Below, piece by piece: positions 1 to 5,214 of a DNA stretch of 6,108 bases. Below the pieces are notes generated by a model, which was not told where the DNA came from, did no database searches, and saw only the letters and a program-made list of their open reading frames with translations. Source of the stretch: Chloroflexota bacterium (lineage in GTDB: Bacteria; Chloroflexota; Anaerolineae; Anaerolineales; Villigracilaceae); NCBI GenBank assembly GCA_016875755.1, contig VGOX01000150.1, forward strand, positions 1 through 6,108, given 5' to 3'. Numbering within the stretch: position 1 is the first letter of the stretch; every line of letters starts with the position of its first letter. The translations under genes and the position numbers were made by a program.

Positions 1-91
1 GCGACAACGCCCTTGCCTTCCGCTAATGGTTGGTGCAATCAACCTCCATAAGGGTCTTTCACCCTCTAGCCAACGCCCATGCTGGGCGCAC
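1..91 (-). mobile_element. Group II intron (IIC type), 5' part of domain I, cut by the left window edge
   Basis: Read on the minus strand, the stretch begins GTGCGCCC at 91, matching the GUGYG 5' end of group II introns. It continues with a CGCCC-AGCAT-GGGCG hairpin (88-74). Next comes GGCTAG, then AGGGTGAAAGACCCT, close to the GGTGAAAGTCC element of bacterial group II domain I. A GGTTG/CAACC hairpin follows, then TTAGC, which can pair back to GCTAG, and finally GGAAGGCAAGGGCG, close to the domain I text I recall from class C introns. The 5' end sits 5 nt after a terminator-like hairpin (97-123), the known target type of IIC introns. Domains II-VI and any reverse transcriptase/maturase ORF would lie left of the window and cannot be seen. 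A structured non-intron RNA is the main alternative. Confidence 0.8.
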
Positions 92-96
92 AACAG

Positions 97-123
97 AAAC
101 TGCGAGGGGTCGCCTCGCAGTTT
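97..123 (-). terminator. Intrinsic terminator hairpin after the DUF5667 gene
   Basis: A perfect 11-bp inverted repeat, AAACTGCGAGG (97-107) and CCTCGCAGTTT (113-123), encloses a 5-nt loop. It begins 5 nt past the TAA of the DUF5667 gene. On the minus strand the stem ends in TTT followed by CTGTT, so the U-tract is short, and it seems cut by the intron whose 5' end is at 91. On the plus strand the stem is followed by TTTTGAGTTT, so it could work in both directions. It is probably the end of the GT-C/sigma/DUF5667 transcript. Confidence 0.7.
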
Positions 124-128
124 TGAGT

Positions 129-1106
129 TTAGTCGTCACCATTATCGTTATCGTCGTCATCGCTGCTACTATCACCGTTACTATTGTCATCATTAATATT
201 ATCGTCGTTATTGGTATTGTCATCATTACTATTTACATTTGTGTTTGTATTGGTATTCGAATTTGAATTCGAGTTACTGCTTGATGTTGGCGTGATGATG
301 GGGCTGCCATTTGTATTTTCATTCTCTAACGTCGCTTCAGGGGTGGGGCTGGGTTGAGGATGTTGGGTGGCACTTGGCAGGACAATGATCGGGCTGCCTG
401 TCGGCACGGTGGAGGCAGTGGTAAGTAATTGAATGGAATTCGCCTGTACAGTTCCAACAGAGGAGGTATTACCCATCACAAGAACTGCCGCGCCGTTCTT
501 GATCGGGTCAGATGGCAGGGTGGTTGTATCCAGAACGATCACTTGAATTCCTGAAACATACACCTGCCCAAACACTTCCAGATAAACTCCTGCAAATTCA
601 ACAGGCGCTACTTGTCCCTTTGTGAGCAGGCTGGTCACTTCAGCGAAGCGTTCATTGTAAAACTGCGTCTCCAGCGCACTGCGGGAAGCGGGGTCGAGCA
701 TGAACAGCAGACGCACATTTTCCCATCCACGTTTGACGGGGTACAGGCGTTCGCCCGGGAGAGAGGATGCGGAGGCATTTAACAGTCCGTTGCTGCTGAT
801 GAACAACAGCAGGAGAACAAGAGAGAGTGACAATGCCAAACGACGGAAGATTGGATAGATACGTTTGGTCGGCTGCGCCACGGCTTCACGCATCTCTGCC
901 GCATTTTGCAGAACACGGGCACGCCCGCGGCGGAGGGTTTCGGGGGATGGTTCTGGAACAGCAGCTTTCCGCGCCGCGATGGAGGTTTTCAGGATCGGTC
1001 GCAGTTCATCGGCGAGGTCTGGGTAGCGGACAAGAACCGCTTCAAGGTCAGCGCCGTTTTCGAGTTCCTGTAAGCAAATTTCGAGGGCGTCAAAAATATT
1101 ATTCAT
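129..1106 (-). CDS. DUF5667 membrane protein, likely sigma-factor partner (anti-sigma-like), with Asp/Asn/Ser tail
   Basis: This 325-residue, one-pass membrane protein is probably the regulator of the ECF sigma factor encoded just upstream. Residues 1-75 form a cytoplasmic helical part with the pattern ECLQELENGADLEAVL, RYPDLADELRP and PETLRRGRARV, which I know from Chloroflexota anti-sigma-like and DUF5667 proteins. A hydrophobic segment spans about 89-108. The DUF5667 signature follows at 115-165 (SLPGERLYPVKR, then LETQFYNERFAEV). Residues 166-230 resemble the small beta domain DUF5666. A Pro/Thr/Ser linker covers about 231-275, then an Asn/Ser and Asp/Asn tail runs to the end. The N-part lacks the HxxxCxxC zinc motif of ZAS anti-sigmas. 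The ATG lies inside the last codons of the sigma gene (8-bp overlap) and has a good ribosome site. The family call is fairly sure; the anti-sigma role is inferred from order and topology. Confidence 0.8.
   Translation of the reverse strand: MNNIFDALEICLQELENGADLEAVLVRYPDLADELRPILKTSIAARKAAVPEPSPETLRRGRARVLQNAAEMREAVAQPTKRIYPIFRRLALSLSLVLLLLFISSNGLLNASASSLPGERLYPVKRGWENVRLLFMLDPASRSALETQFYNERFAEVTSLLTKGQVAPVEFAGVYLEVFGQVYVSGIQVIVLDTTTLPSDPIKNGAAVLVMGNTSSVGTVQANSIQLLTTASTVPTGSPIIVLPSATQHPQPSPTPEATLENENTNGSPIITPTSSSNSNSNSNTNTNTNVNSNDDNTNNDDNINDDNSNGDSSSDDDDNDNGDD
132..284 (-). repeat. Low-complexity Asp/Asn/Ser coding tail of the DUF5667 protein
   Basis: The last 51 codons encode almost only Ser, Asn, Asp and Thr. 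An SNSNSNTNTNTN stretch comes first, then Asp-rich blocks ending DDDDNDNGDD. At the DNA level it is an imperfect trinucleotide repeat. The end shares a 17-nt identity (132-148) with the end of the DUF5666 lipoprotein gene (3295-3311), in the same reading frame. The segment should be disordered, highly acidic and extracytoplasmic. Confidence 0.85.
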
Positions 1107-1749
1107 AATCCACCTCGCCGATCTCGCGCTGAAGTGCGGCGAGTGCGCGGAATTGGAGAGCTTTTACGGCGTTCACATTTTTATTCATAAAGGCCGCTGT
1201 CTCTTCGAGAGAATATCCCTGACCAAAACGCAGGGTGAGGACATGCTGTTGTTCAGGTGTGAGCTTGGCGCTGGCAGCCTGAACGACGCGGCTCTGTTCA
1301 CGTTGATCCACTTCCGAAGCGGGACCAGGTTCGAGGTCCGGTAGTGAGGCGGGAAGTTCCATCTCAGGGTGGCGGTATTTTTTTCGCATATGGTCGGTGA
1401 CGATATGCGATGCCGTACCGATCAACCATCCCTTGATATTCGAGTCGGGTCCGCGCCCATCACGCACGGCTTCAAGCAGGCGAGTAAACACATCGCTGGC
1501 GAGGTCTTCAGCGAGGGTCTGGTCGCCGACGCGATAAAGTACATAGCGATAGACCTCGGAAAAATACTGGTCGAAGACCGCGCCGATGGCTTGCGCATTG
1601 AGTTCGCGTATATCTTTTGTTTTTTGATTCCCGTCCATTGCAGACATGATTGTTCGCAGCACCTGAACTTCAGAAATTGACATTCGAGAAATATCTTTCG
1701 TTATCTTATCACGGCGCAAGAATTGTAAAGACCGCCGATTTATCGTCAC
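1099..1749 (-). CDS. RNA polymerase sigma-70 factor, ECF subfamily
   Basis: The protein directs RNA polymerase to a specific promoter set. In the long form (216 aa), sigma region 2 covers about residues 54-124, with AIGAVFDQYFSEVYRYVLYRV, the DQTLAEDLASDVFTRLLEAV helix and the GWLIGTASHIVTDHMRKK core- and -10-binding helices. Region 4 spans about 155-210, with LTPEQQHVLTLRFGQGYS followed by a helix-turn-helix (LEETAAFMNKNVNAVKALQFRALAAL). An acidic Pro-rich linker joins them and there is no region 3, as in ECF sigmas. The start is uncertain. GTG at 1749 has GGAAG 6 nt upstream but overlaps the previous gene by 41 bp. ATG at 1683 lies just after the previous stop, and ATG at 1638 would give the usual short leader before region 2. 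The gene overlaps its probable regulator by 8 bp. Its target promoters cannot be read from this window. Confidence 0.9.
   Translation of the reverse strand: MTINRRSLQFLRRDKITKDISRMSISEVQVLRTIMSAMDGNQKTKDIRELNAQAIGAVFDQYFSEVYRYVLYRVGDQTLAEDLASDVFTRLLEAVRDGRGPDSNIKGWLIGTASHIVTDHMRKKYRHPEMELPASLPDLEPGPASEVDQREQSRVVQAASAKLTPEQQHVLTLRFGQGYSLEETAAFMNKNVNAVKALQFRALAALQREIGEVDYE
1110..1116 (-). promoter_or_regulatory. Shine-Dalgarno of the DUF5667 gene, inside the sigma gene
   Basis: The minus strand reads GAGGTGG 3 nt before the ATG at 1106 (6 nt counted from the GAGG core). It lies within the last codons of the sigma gene, whose TAA overlaps the new start. This layout suggests translational coupling, which would keep the two proteins in a fixed ratio. 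It also fixes the DUF5667 start. Confidence 0.75.
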
Positions 1750-3190
1750 GGTACACTTCCATCAGGTTTGGATCTTCCGCGGCTTTTTCAAGGAAGTTTT
1801 TATGGAGCAGGTCGGTAACAATGTAGCGGGATGAAAACCGCTTCAAAATGGGCTGGGAGGGTTGGTCCACGTTCCCGCGCGTGATCGCCACCCATTCATC
1901 GTACAGGTCAGCGTCGTAGAGTTGCATGTAGGTCGGGTCGAGACCAACGATGTAGGTGTTATGCGTGTTGTAAAAGAAGAGGCGCGGGAAATCATCCCAA
2001 TCGGTATTGAAGACGCGCTCGCCTGGTTCGGTGTTTCGCATCAACCAGTCAGATGCACCTGCGTAGAAATCATATGATTTTGAGCCCGCCACCTGTTTTC
2101 GCGCATCCGGAATGGAGAGAAACATGCCAACCCCGATCAACATAACCAAAACAATATGCAAAAATCTTGATTTCAACCAGGAGAACGAATTGGAGTTGAC
2201 GAAGTTCTCCATCTCAGCGCGAAGAATAGGTGCCCATGCAAACGCAGAGAAGACCAGCGCGAACGGGGCAAAGTATTCAATGAATCTGCGTGCTTTGAAA
2301 AGCATGACGCCGAACATCAGCGCCACCAAAAGCGAGAAGGCTGTCCGCACATCCATTTTGCGATCGGTAAGGCCAAGCGCCAATGCGCCGCCTGCAATGG
2401 CAGCCAACGCCAACGGGGAATTTTCCAGCAGTTGTTCCGTTTCATATGGATACCACTCGTTACCCACGCTGATCGAGGTAGCGTTCAGTAATTTCGGGAG
2501 CAAGTGATGATAGGTAAAGATCAGGTTATCAGGGAAATAGGGGTTGATAATCAACCCAGCCAGCATCCCACCTCCCACCCATAGCAGCGGACGATACTCA
2601 AGCCGCTTTTCAAGCAGAAAGATGGCAACTGCATGTAAAACAGTGAACGCCAAAAGCAATGGGAAGGCGTCGTACATCCACACGTAAAGGAAGGACAAAA
2701 CCGCCAGCCATTTGTGTTTTCCTTCCAACAAAAATACCATTCCCAGCGCCAACACACCTACAGAGAGTGACTGGGCACGGGTGACTGACATACGGTAGAG
2801 AAAAGGCGTGGAGACGGCGAGCAGTCCCAATGCCCATAACCAAGCGGCGGGAATCTGCTGGCGATGGAACAGATACCAAACCGCTAAAAATGCGATCGCG
2901 GCAAAAAACACAGCAGACCACTTTGCACCCGCCAGTAAATCTCCGAAGGTGAAGGGGATCAGCACCACATGATAGAGAAAGTGATGGTCGTAGAATTCTT
3001 CGGCGTTAAGGATGGTCATCTGCATCCAGGGAAAGTCTGGTTTTAGACCTTCTGTACGCATCAACCATGTCAGTTTGATATGGTAAAAACCATCGTTATC
3101 GGGCAGGTTGGGCGTCCCAAATTGGACAAGCGCCATAAAAACCATAAAAAGAATGAATAAGAGCAAAGGGGGGAGAATTCGTTTCAACAT
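1709..3190 (-). CDS. Polytopic GT-C superfamily membrane protein, STT3/PglB-like (putative glycosyltransferase)
   Basis: This 493-residue integral membrane protein has about ten hydrophobic segments between residues 5 and 360 and a soluble C-part from about 365. Several features recall oligosaccharyltransferase catalytic subunits (STT3, AglB, PglB). The first outer loop holds DNDGFYHIK (31-39), like the metal-binding D-x-x-Y-H motif. A second acidic/His cluster, EEFYDHHFLYH, is at 64-74. ISVGNEWYPYE (240-250) recalls the TIxE/SVxE loop. FKARRFIEYFAPFAL (298-312) recalls the Arg-bearing helix that contacts the acceptor. NTDWDDFPRLFFYN (395-408) sits where WWDYG would be. From family knowledge these enzymes move a lipid-linked sugar onto an acceptor; here donor and acceptor are unknown. 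ATG at 3190 follows GGAAA at a 5-nt gap. The gene ends in tandem TGA TAA and overlaps the long form of the sigma gene. A family 39-like glycosyltransferase or a non-catalytic relative is possible. Confidence 0.6.
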   Translation of the reverse strand: MLKRILPPLLLFILFMVFMALVQFGTPNLPDNDGFYHIKLTWLMRTEGLKPDFPWMQMTILNAEEFYDHHFLYHVVLIPFTFGDLLAGAKWSAVFFAAIAFLAVWYLFHRQQIPAAWLWALGLLAVSTPFLYRMSVTRAQSLSVGVLALGMVFLLEGKHKWLAVLSFLYVWMYDAFPLLLAFTVLHAVAIFLLEKRLEYRPLLWVGGGMLAGLIINPYFPDNLIFTYHHLLPKLLNATSISVGNEWYPYETEQLLENSPLALAAIAGGALALGLTDRKMDVRTAFSLLVALMFGVMLFKARRFIEYFAPFALVFSAFAWAPILRAEMENFVNSNSFSWLKSRFLHIVLVMLIGVGMFLSIPDARKQVAGSKSYDFYAGASDWLMRNTEPGERVFNTDWDDFPRLFFYNTHNTYIVGLDPTYMQLYDADLYDEWVAITRGNVDQPSQPILKRFSSRYIVTDLLHKNFLEKAAEDPNLMEVYRDDKSAVFTILAP

Positions 3191-3213
3191 GTCATTTCCA
3201 TATGCAGATGATA

Positions 3214-3257
3214 AAAAGAAGGGCAGTCTGGTTTCTGTAAAGGAGCCAGACTGCCCC
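3214..3257 (-). terminator. Strong intrinsic terminator after the DUF5666 lipoprotein gene
   Basis: A perfect 11-bp stem, GGGCAGTCTGG (3221-3231) with CCAGACTGCCC (3246-3256), is GC-rich. On the minus strand it is followed by TTCTTTTTAT, a clear U-tract. It starts about 32 nt past the TAA of the lipoprotein gene and ends about 25 nt before the ATG of the GT-C gene, so it separates the two transcription units. The plus strand lacks a T-tract, so it acts one way. Confidence 0.9.
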
Positions 3258-3288
3258 GCAATTGTAAACGGTTTGCAGCGATCAGGAA

Positions 3289-3873
3289 TTAATCGTCGTC
3301 ACCATTATCGTCATTGTCATTGCTGTCGTCGTCATCATCGTTGCTATTGCTGTCGTTCGAGTTGTTGTCATCGTCGTCGTTGCTATTCGAGCTATTGCTG
3401 TTTACATTGCTGCTGTTCGTGTTATTGTCGTCGCCATCATCGTCGTCATTGCTGTTCGAGCTATTGGAATTGCTGCTGTTCGAGTTGCTGTCATTTCCGT
3501 TATCGTCGTTGGAATTGCTGTCGTTATCATCATCGGAGTTGTCATCGTCATCGTCGTTGGAATTATCGTCGTCCGAACGTTCGACACTTTTGACCACAAA
3601 GGAGCCATCATCTCCAACTTCCACTTCCATATCAATGGCGTCACCAACGTTGAAGGTTTTACCACGCAACAGGGTGGGCGGCACGGTCAGCACCTGCCCA
3701 TTGATGGTCCATTGGTCGCCATCCATGGCTTCGATGATGCCAGTAAACTGGACGAGAGCAGCCTGCGCCTTTCCAGCAGTCGGGTCGGCAGAGACAGCCG
3801 CACCGCCACAAGCAGAGAGCAACAGGGCAAAAGTCATTACTGCCAAAAACAATTTCAGGGATACCTTTTTCAT
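3289..3873 (-). CDS. DUF5666-like lipoprotein with a 95-residue Asp/Asn/Ser tail
   Basis: This is a secreted, lipid-anchored protein of 194 residues. Residues 1-22 are a lipoprotein signal (MKK, hydrophobic core, lipobox LLSAC with Cys22). A short spacer leads to a small beta-strand domain at about 42-98, with FTGIIEAMDGDQWTINGQVLTV and GKTFNVGDAIDMEVEV, the pattern of DUF5666 proteins. From residue 100 to the end the chain is almost only Asp, Asn and Ser with a few Gly. The ATG at 3873 is chosen over an upstream ATG at 3918 because it has AGAGGTG at ideal distance and starts exactly at the signal peptide. The function is unknown. The tail may bind cations or act as a flexible spacer, but that is a guess. 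Its domain plan (DUF5666-like, then acidic tail) repeats that of the DUF5667 protein in this window. Confidence 0.8.
   Translation of the reverse strand: MKKVSLKLFLAVMTFALLLSACGGAAVSADPTAGKAQAALVQFTGIIEAMDGDQWTINGQVLTVPPTLLRGKTFNVGDAIDMEVEVGDDGSFVVKSVERSDDDNSNDDDDDNSDDDNDSNSNDDNGNDSNSNSSNSNSSNSNDDDDGDDNNTNSSNVNSNSSNSNDDDDNNSNDSNSNDDDDDSNDNDDNGDDD
3292..3576 (-). repeat. Low-complexity Asp/Asn/Ser coding tract
   Basis: About 285 bp encode the 95-residue tail. The DNA is an imperfect trinucleotide array built from GAC/GAT, AAC/AAT and AGC/TCG/TCC codons. It carries runs such as NSSNSNSSNSN and several DDDD blocks. Codons are mixed, so the tract is not a pure microsatellite and the amino-acid composition seems to be kept by selection. 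On the plus strand it makes long spurious reading frames rich in Leu/Ser or Cys/His, which are not genes. Confidence 0.85.
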
Positions 3874-3878
3874 TTTTT

Positions 3879-3885
3879 CACCTCT
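3879..3885 (-). promoter_or_regulatory. Shine-Dalgarno that sets the start of the DUF5666 lipoprotein
   Basis: The minus strand reads AGAGGTG followed by AAAAA and then the ATG at 3873. This is the best ribosome site in the window and decides in favour of 3873. The upstream in-frame ATG at 3918 would add 15 non-hydrophobic residues before the signal peptide. Confidence 0.8.
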
Positions 3886-3907
3886 TTGAGTTTTGATGAG
3901 TTTTTCG

Positions 3908-3937
3908 TTCATACCCAAATAGTCGAATTCAAGGCAA
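3908..3937 (-). promoter_or_regulatory. Possible sigma-70 promoter of the DUF5666 lipoprotein gene
   Basis: The minus strand shows TTGCCT (3932-3937), an 18-bp spacer and TATGAA (3908-3913). This would start RNA near 3901 and give a leader of about 28 nt that contains the Shine-Dalgarno. The match is moderate. The rest of the 127-bp gap (3874-4000) holds only a loose 7-bp repeat (AAGGCAA near 3931, TTGCCTT near 3971) and no clear terminator after the PLD gene, so co-transcription from the PLD gene is also possible. Confidence 0.3.
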
Positions 3938-4000
3938 AAAGGTTACGGGGTAAAAGGACGAATTTCAAAATTGCCTTTTGTTTGTGAAGAAATTCTCATA

Positions 4001-5110
4001 TCACTGGGACAGCCCATATACCCGCTGAAATTCAACCATGAATTGCGCAGCCACCTGTTGACTGTGAATGATTAGCAAATTTTCGTCGTTGCGCGTTTCG
4101 GCACTATTGGTGAAGTTATACGAACCAATAATAACAGTCTCGCCATCAATGATCATGATCTTGTGATGCATCTGTCCATCGATTCCGTCGCGGTACACAT
4201 CCAACCCAGCTTGCTGGAACGGGTCAAATTCTGTGCCGATGTTGGAGTTGATCTGCTCATTATCCATGACGCCTGCCACCGTCACTCCCACCGCAGCCCG
4301 CTCGCGGACCGCCTGTCCAATGGGATCAGCAGTGAATGAGAAAGCCATAAAATAAATACTATGCTCCGCCGCGTTGACCAACTCGACAAAACGACTCTGC
4401 ACACCATCGTCTGGCGAAAAATATACCTCCACCTCCGTACCATCGATCGTCAGGCGTGGATGCGGGGTTTCGGTCACAATGTCATCACCAAAGCGATCAT
4501 CCACATACATTTCCTCGAATTCTTTGATAAAGTTCTCGGTCATCTTCACCGAGCGGATGCGCATCATCATATTATTATCGGTATATGCGCCTGAGTCGGT
4601 GTAGTTCATACCGCCCACCCACACTTCGGATTTATCGATAATGACGAATTTGTTGTGCATCAACCCTTCACGACGATCACCAAGGATGGGAATACCCGCC
4701 TCTTTCAGCCGCTGTGGGTCGGTCCTGTCCATGTTATCGCTTTCCATCACCATGCGGACTTGTACGCCGCGTTCATGCGCGCGGATAAGCGCATCGCGGA
4801 TGCTATTCAGGCTCAGACTGTAAATGGCAACATCCACGCTCAGGCGAGCGGAGTCGATGGCTTGAACAAGCGGCATATCAATGCCGCCCGTCCGTTGTGA
4901 AGCAAGCGGGTTTTGCGGGTCGGTGAAATACAGCTCGTACCACCCGCCGCTGGAGCCGTAGCCGACGGGAATCGAAATCACTTCCAGCAGCGGTACAGGT
5001 GTCTCGGTGGCAGAGCCAGGTTTGAGCGGAGGCTGAGGCGTAACGGTTGCAGTGTCACATGCGGTTAATAAAATCAAAAACATCAGGAATAGCGTCGATA
5101 ATTTTTTCAT
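4001..5110 (-). CDS. Lipoprotein of the phospholipase D superfamily with two HKD motifs
   Basis: This 369-residue exported enzyme has a lipoprotein signal at 1-18 (MKK, hydrophobic core, lipobox LLTAC with Cys18), then a Pro/Thr linker. Two PLD domains follow. The first has HKD motif MHNKFVIID (H152, K154, D159) with GGMNYT after it. The second has MHHKIMIID (H315, K317, D322) followed by GSYNFTNSAE. Both catalytic triads are intact, so the enzyme should be active and form its active site within one chain. The family breaks phosphodiester bonds by way of a phospho-histidine intermediate. Members include phospholipases, cardiolipin synthases and Nuc-type endonucleases. Size and the short loops after each HKD fit the Nuc-like or minimal PLD group better than eukaryotic PLD, but the substrate (DNA or lipid) cannot be read. 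ATG at 5110 has GGGAG 6 nt upstream. The gene is divergent from murJ. Confidence 0.85.
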   Translation of the reverse strand: MKKLSTLFLMFLILLTACDTATVTPQPPLKPGSATETPVPLLEVISIPVGYGSSGGWYELYFTDPQNPLASQRTGGIDMPLVQAIDSARLSVDVAIYSLSLNSIRDALIRAHERGVQVRMVMESDNMDRTDPQRLKEAGIPILGDRREGLMHNKFVIIDKSEVWVGGMNYTDSGAYTDNNMMMRIRSVKMTENFIKEFEEMYVDDRFGDDIVTETPHPRLTIDGTEVEVYFSPDDGVQSRFVELVNAAEHSIYFMAFSFTADPIGQAVRERAAVGVTVAGVMDNEQINSNIGTEFDPFQQAGLDVYRDGIDGQMHHKIMIIDGETVIIGSYNFTNSAETRNDENLLIIHSQQVAAQFMVEFQRVYGLSQ

Positions 5111-5127
5111 GGAAGTCTCCCGATGGG

Positions 5128-5138
5128 ATTATATAATA
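5128..5138 (-). promoter_or_regulatory. Probable -10 region of the PLD lipoprotein gene
   Basis: The minus strand reads TATTATATAAT, giving either TATTAT (5133-5138) or TATAAT (5128-5133) as the -10 box. A good TTGACA -35 is not present at 16-18 bp. The TTGACC at 5144-5149 is too close. The RNA would start near 5121-5126, leaving a very short leader that begins at or just before the GGGAG ribosome site (5117-5121). Confidence 0.5.
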
Positions 5139-5142
5139 CCCA

Positions 5143-5191
5143 CGGTCAAAAATTGTTTTTCCCACTTTCCCAAGAACACAATTTTTGACCG
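5143..5191. repeat. Perfect 14-bp inverted repeat between the divergent PLD and murJ promoters
   Basis: CGGTCAAAAATTGT (5143-5156) is repeated in inverted form as ACAATTTTTGACCG (5178-5191), with 21 bp between. Each copy lies 4-8 bp upstream of an outward TATAAT box, where it would overlap the -35 to -15 zone of each promoter. This placement fits a shared operator bound by a dimeric or paired regulator. A cruciform or hairpin is also possible, but the U-tract and position do not suggest a terminator. Confidence 0.75.
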
Positions 5192-5198
5192 CAATGGG

Positions 5199-5204
5199 TA
5201 TAAT
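5199..5204 (+). promoter_or_regulatory. Probable -10 box of murJ, leaderless layout
   Basis: A consensus TATAAT lies 10 bp before the ATG at 5215, so transcription would start at about 5210-5213, nearly on the start codon. No standard -35 sits 17 bp upstream. TTGACC (5185-5190) is only 8 bp away and belongs to the inverted repeat. There is no Shine-Dalgarno, in line with a leaderless mRNA. Confidence 0.5.
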
Positions 5205-5214
5205 CGCGCAACTC

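Noticed and set aside
1..91. tRNA or riboswitch in the hairpin-rich left end
   Set aside because: There is no cloverleaf, T-loop or CCA end. The order of elements fits group II intron domain I better, and the stretch lies directly after a terminator, not in front of a gene.
30..266. Plus-strand reading frame with a Val/Ile-rich C-part
   Set aside because: It is the antisense shadow of the Asp/Asn tail codons and runs across the intron end and terminator. It has no ribosome site.
258..271. Short inverted repeat CGAATT-TG-AATTCG
   Set aside because: It lies within Asn-Ser repeat codons and is a by-product of AAT/TCG codon alternation.
3292..3576. CRISPR-like or tandem repeat array
   Set aside because: Units are only 3 nt and imperfect, with no spacers. 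The tract is in frame and coding.
3108..3889. Plus-strand frames rich in Cys/His/Arg or in Leu/Ser
   Set aside because: Their odd composition comes from reading the opposite strand of the Asp/Asn/Ser tract. The minus-strand gene has a signal peptide, lipobox and strong ribosome site.
3930..3981. Terminator for the PLD gene from AAGGCAA/TTGCCTT
   Set aside because: The stem is only 7 bp with a loop of over 30 nt, and no U-tract follows on the minus strand.
5143..5191. Terminator or RNA hairpin from the 14-bp repeat
   Set aside because: It lies upstream of two divergent genes with TATAAT boxes outside it, and the stem is AT-rich. No gene ends into it.
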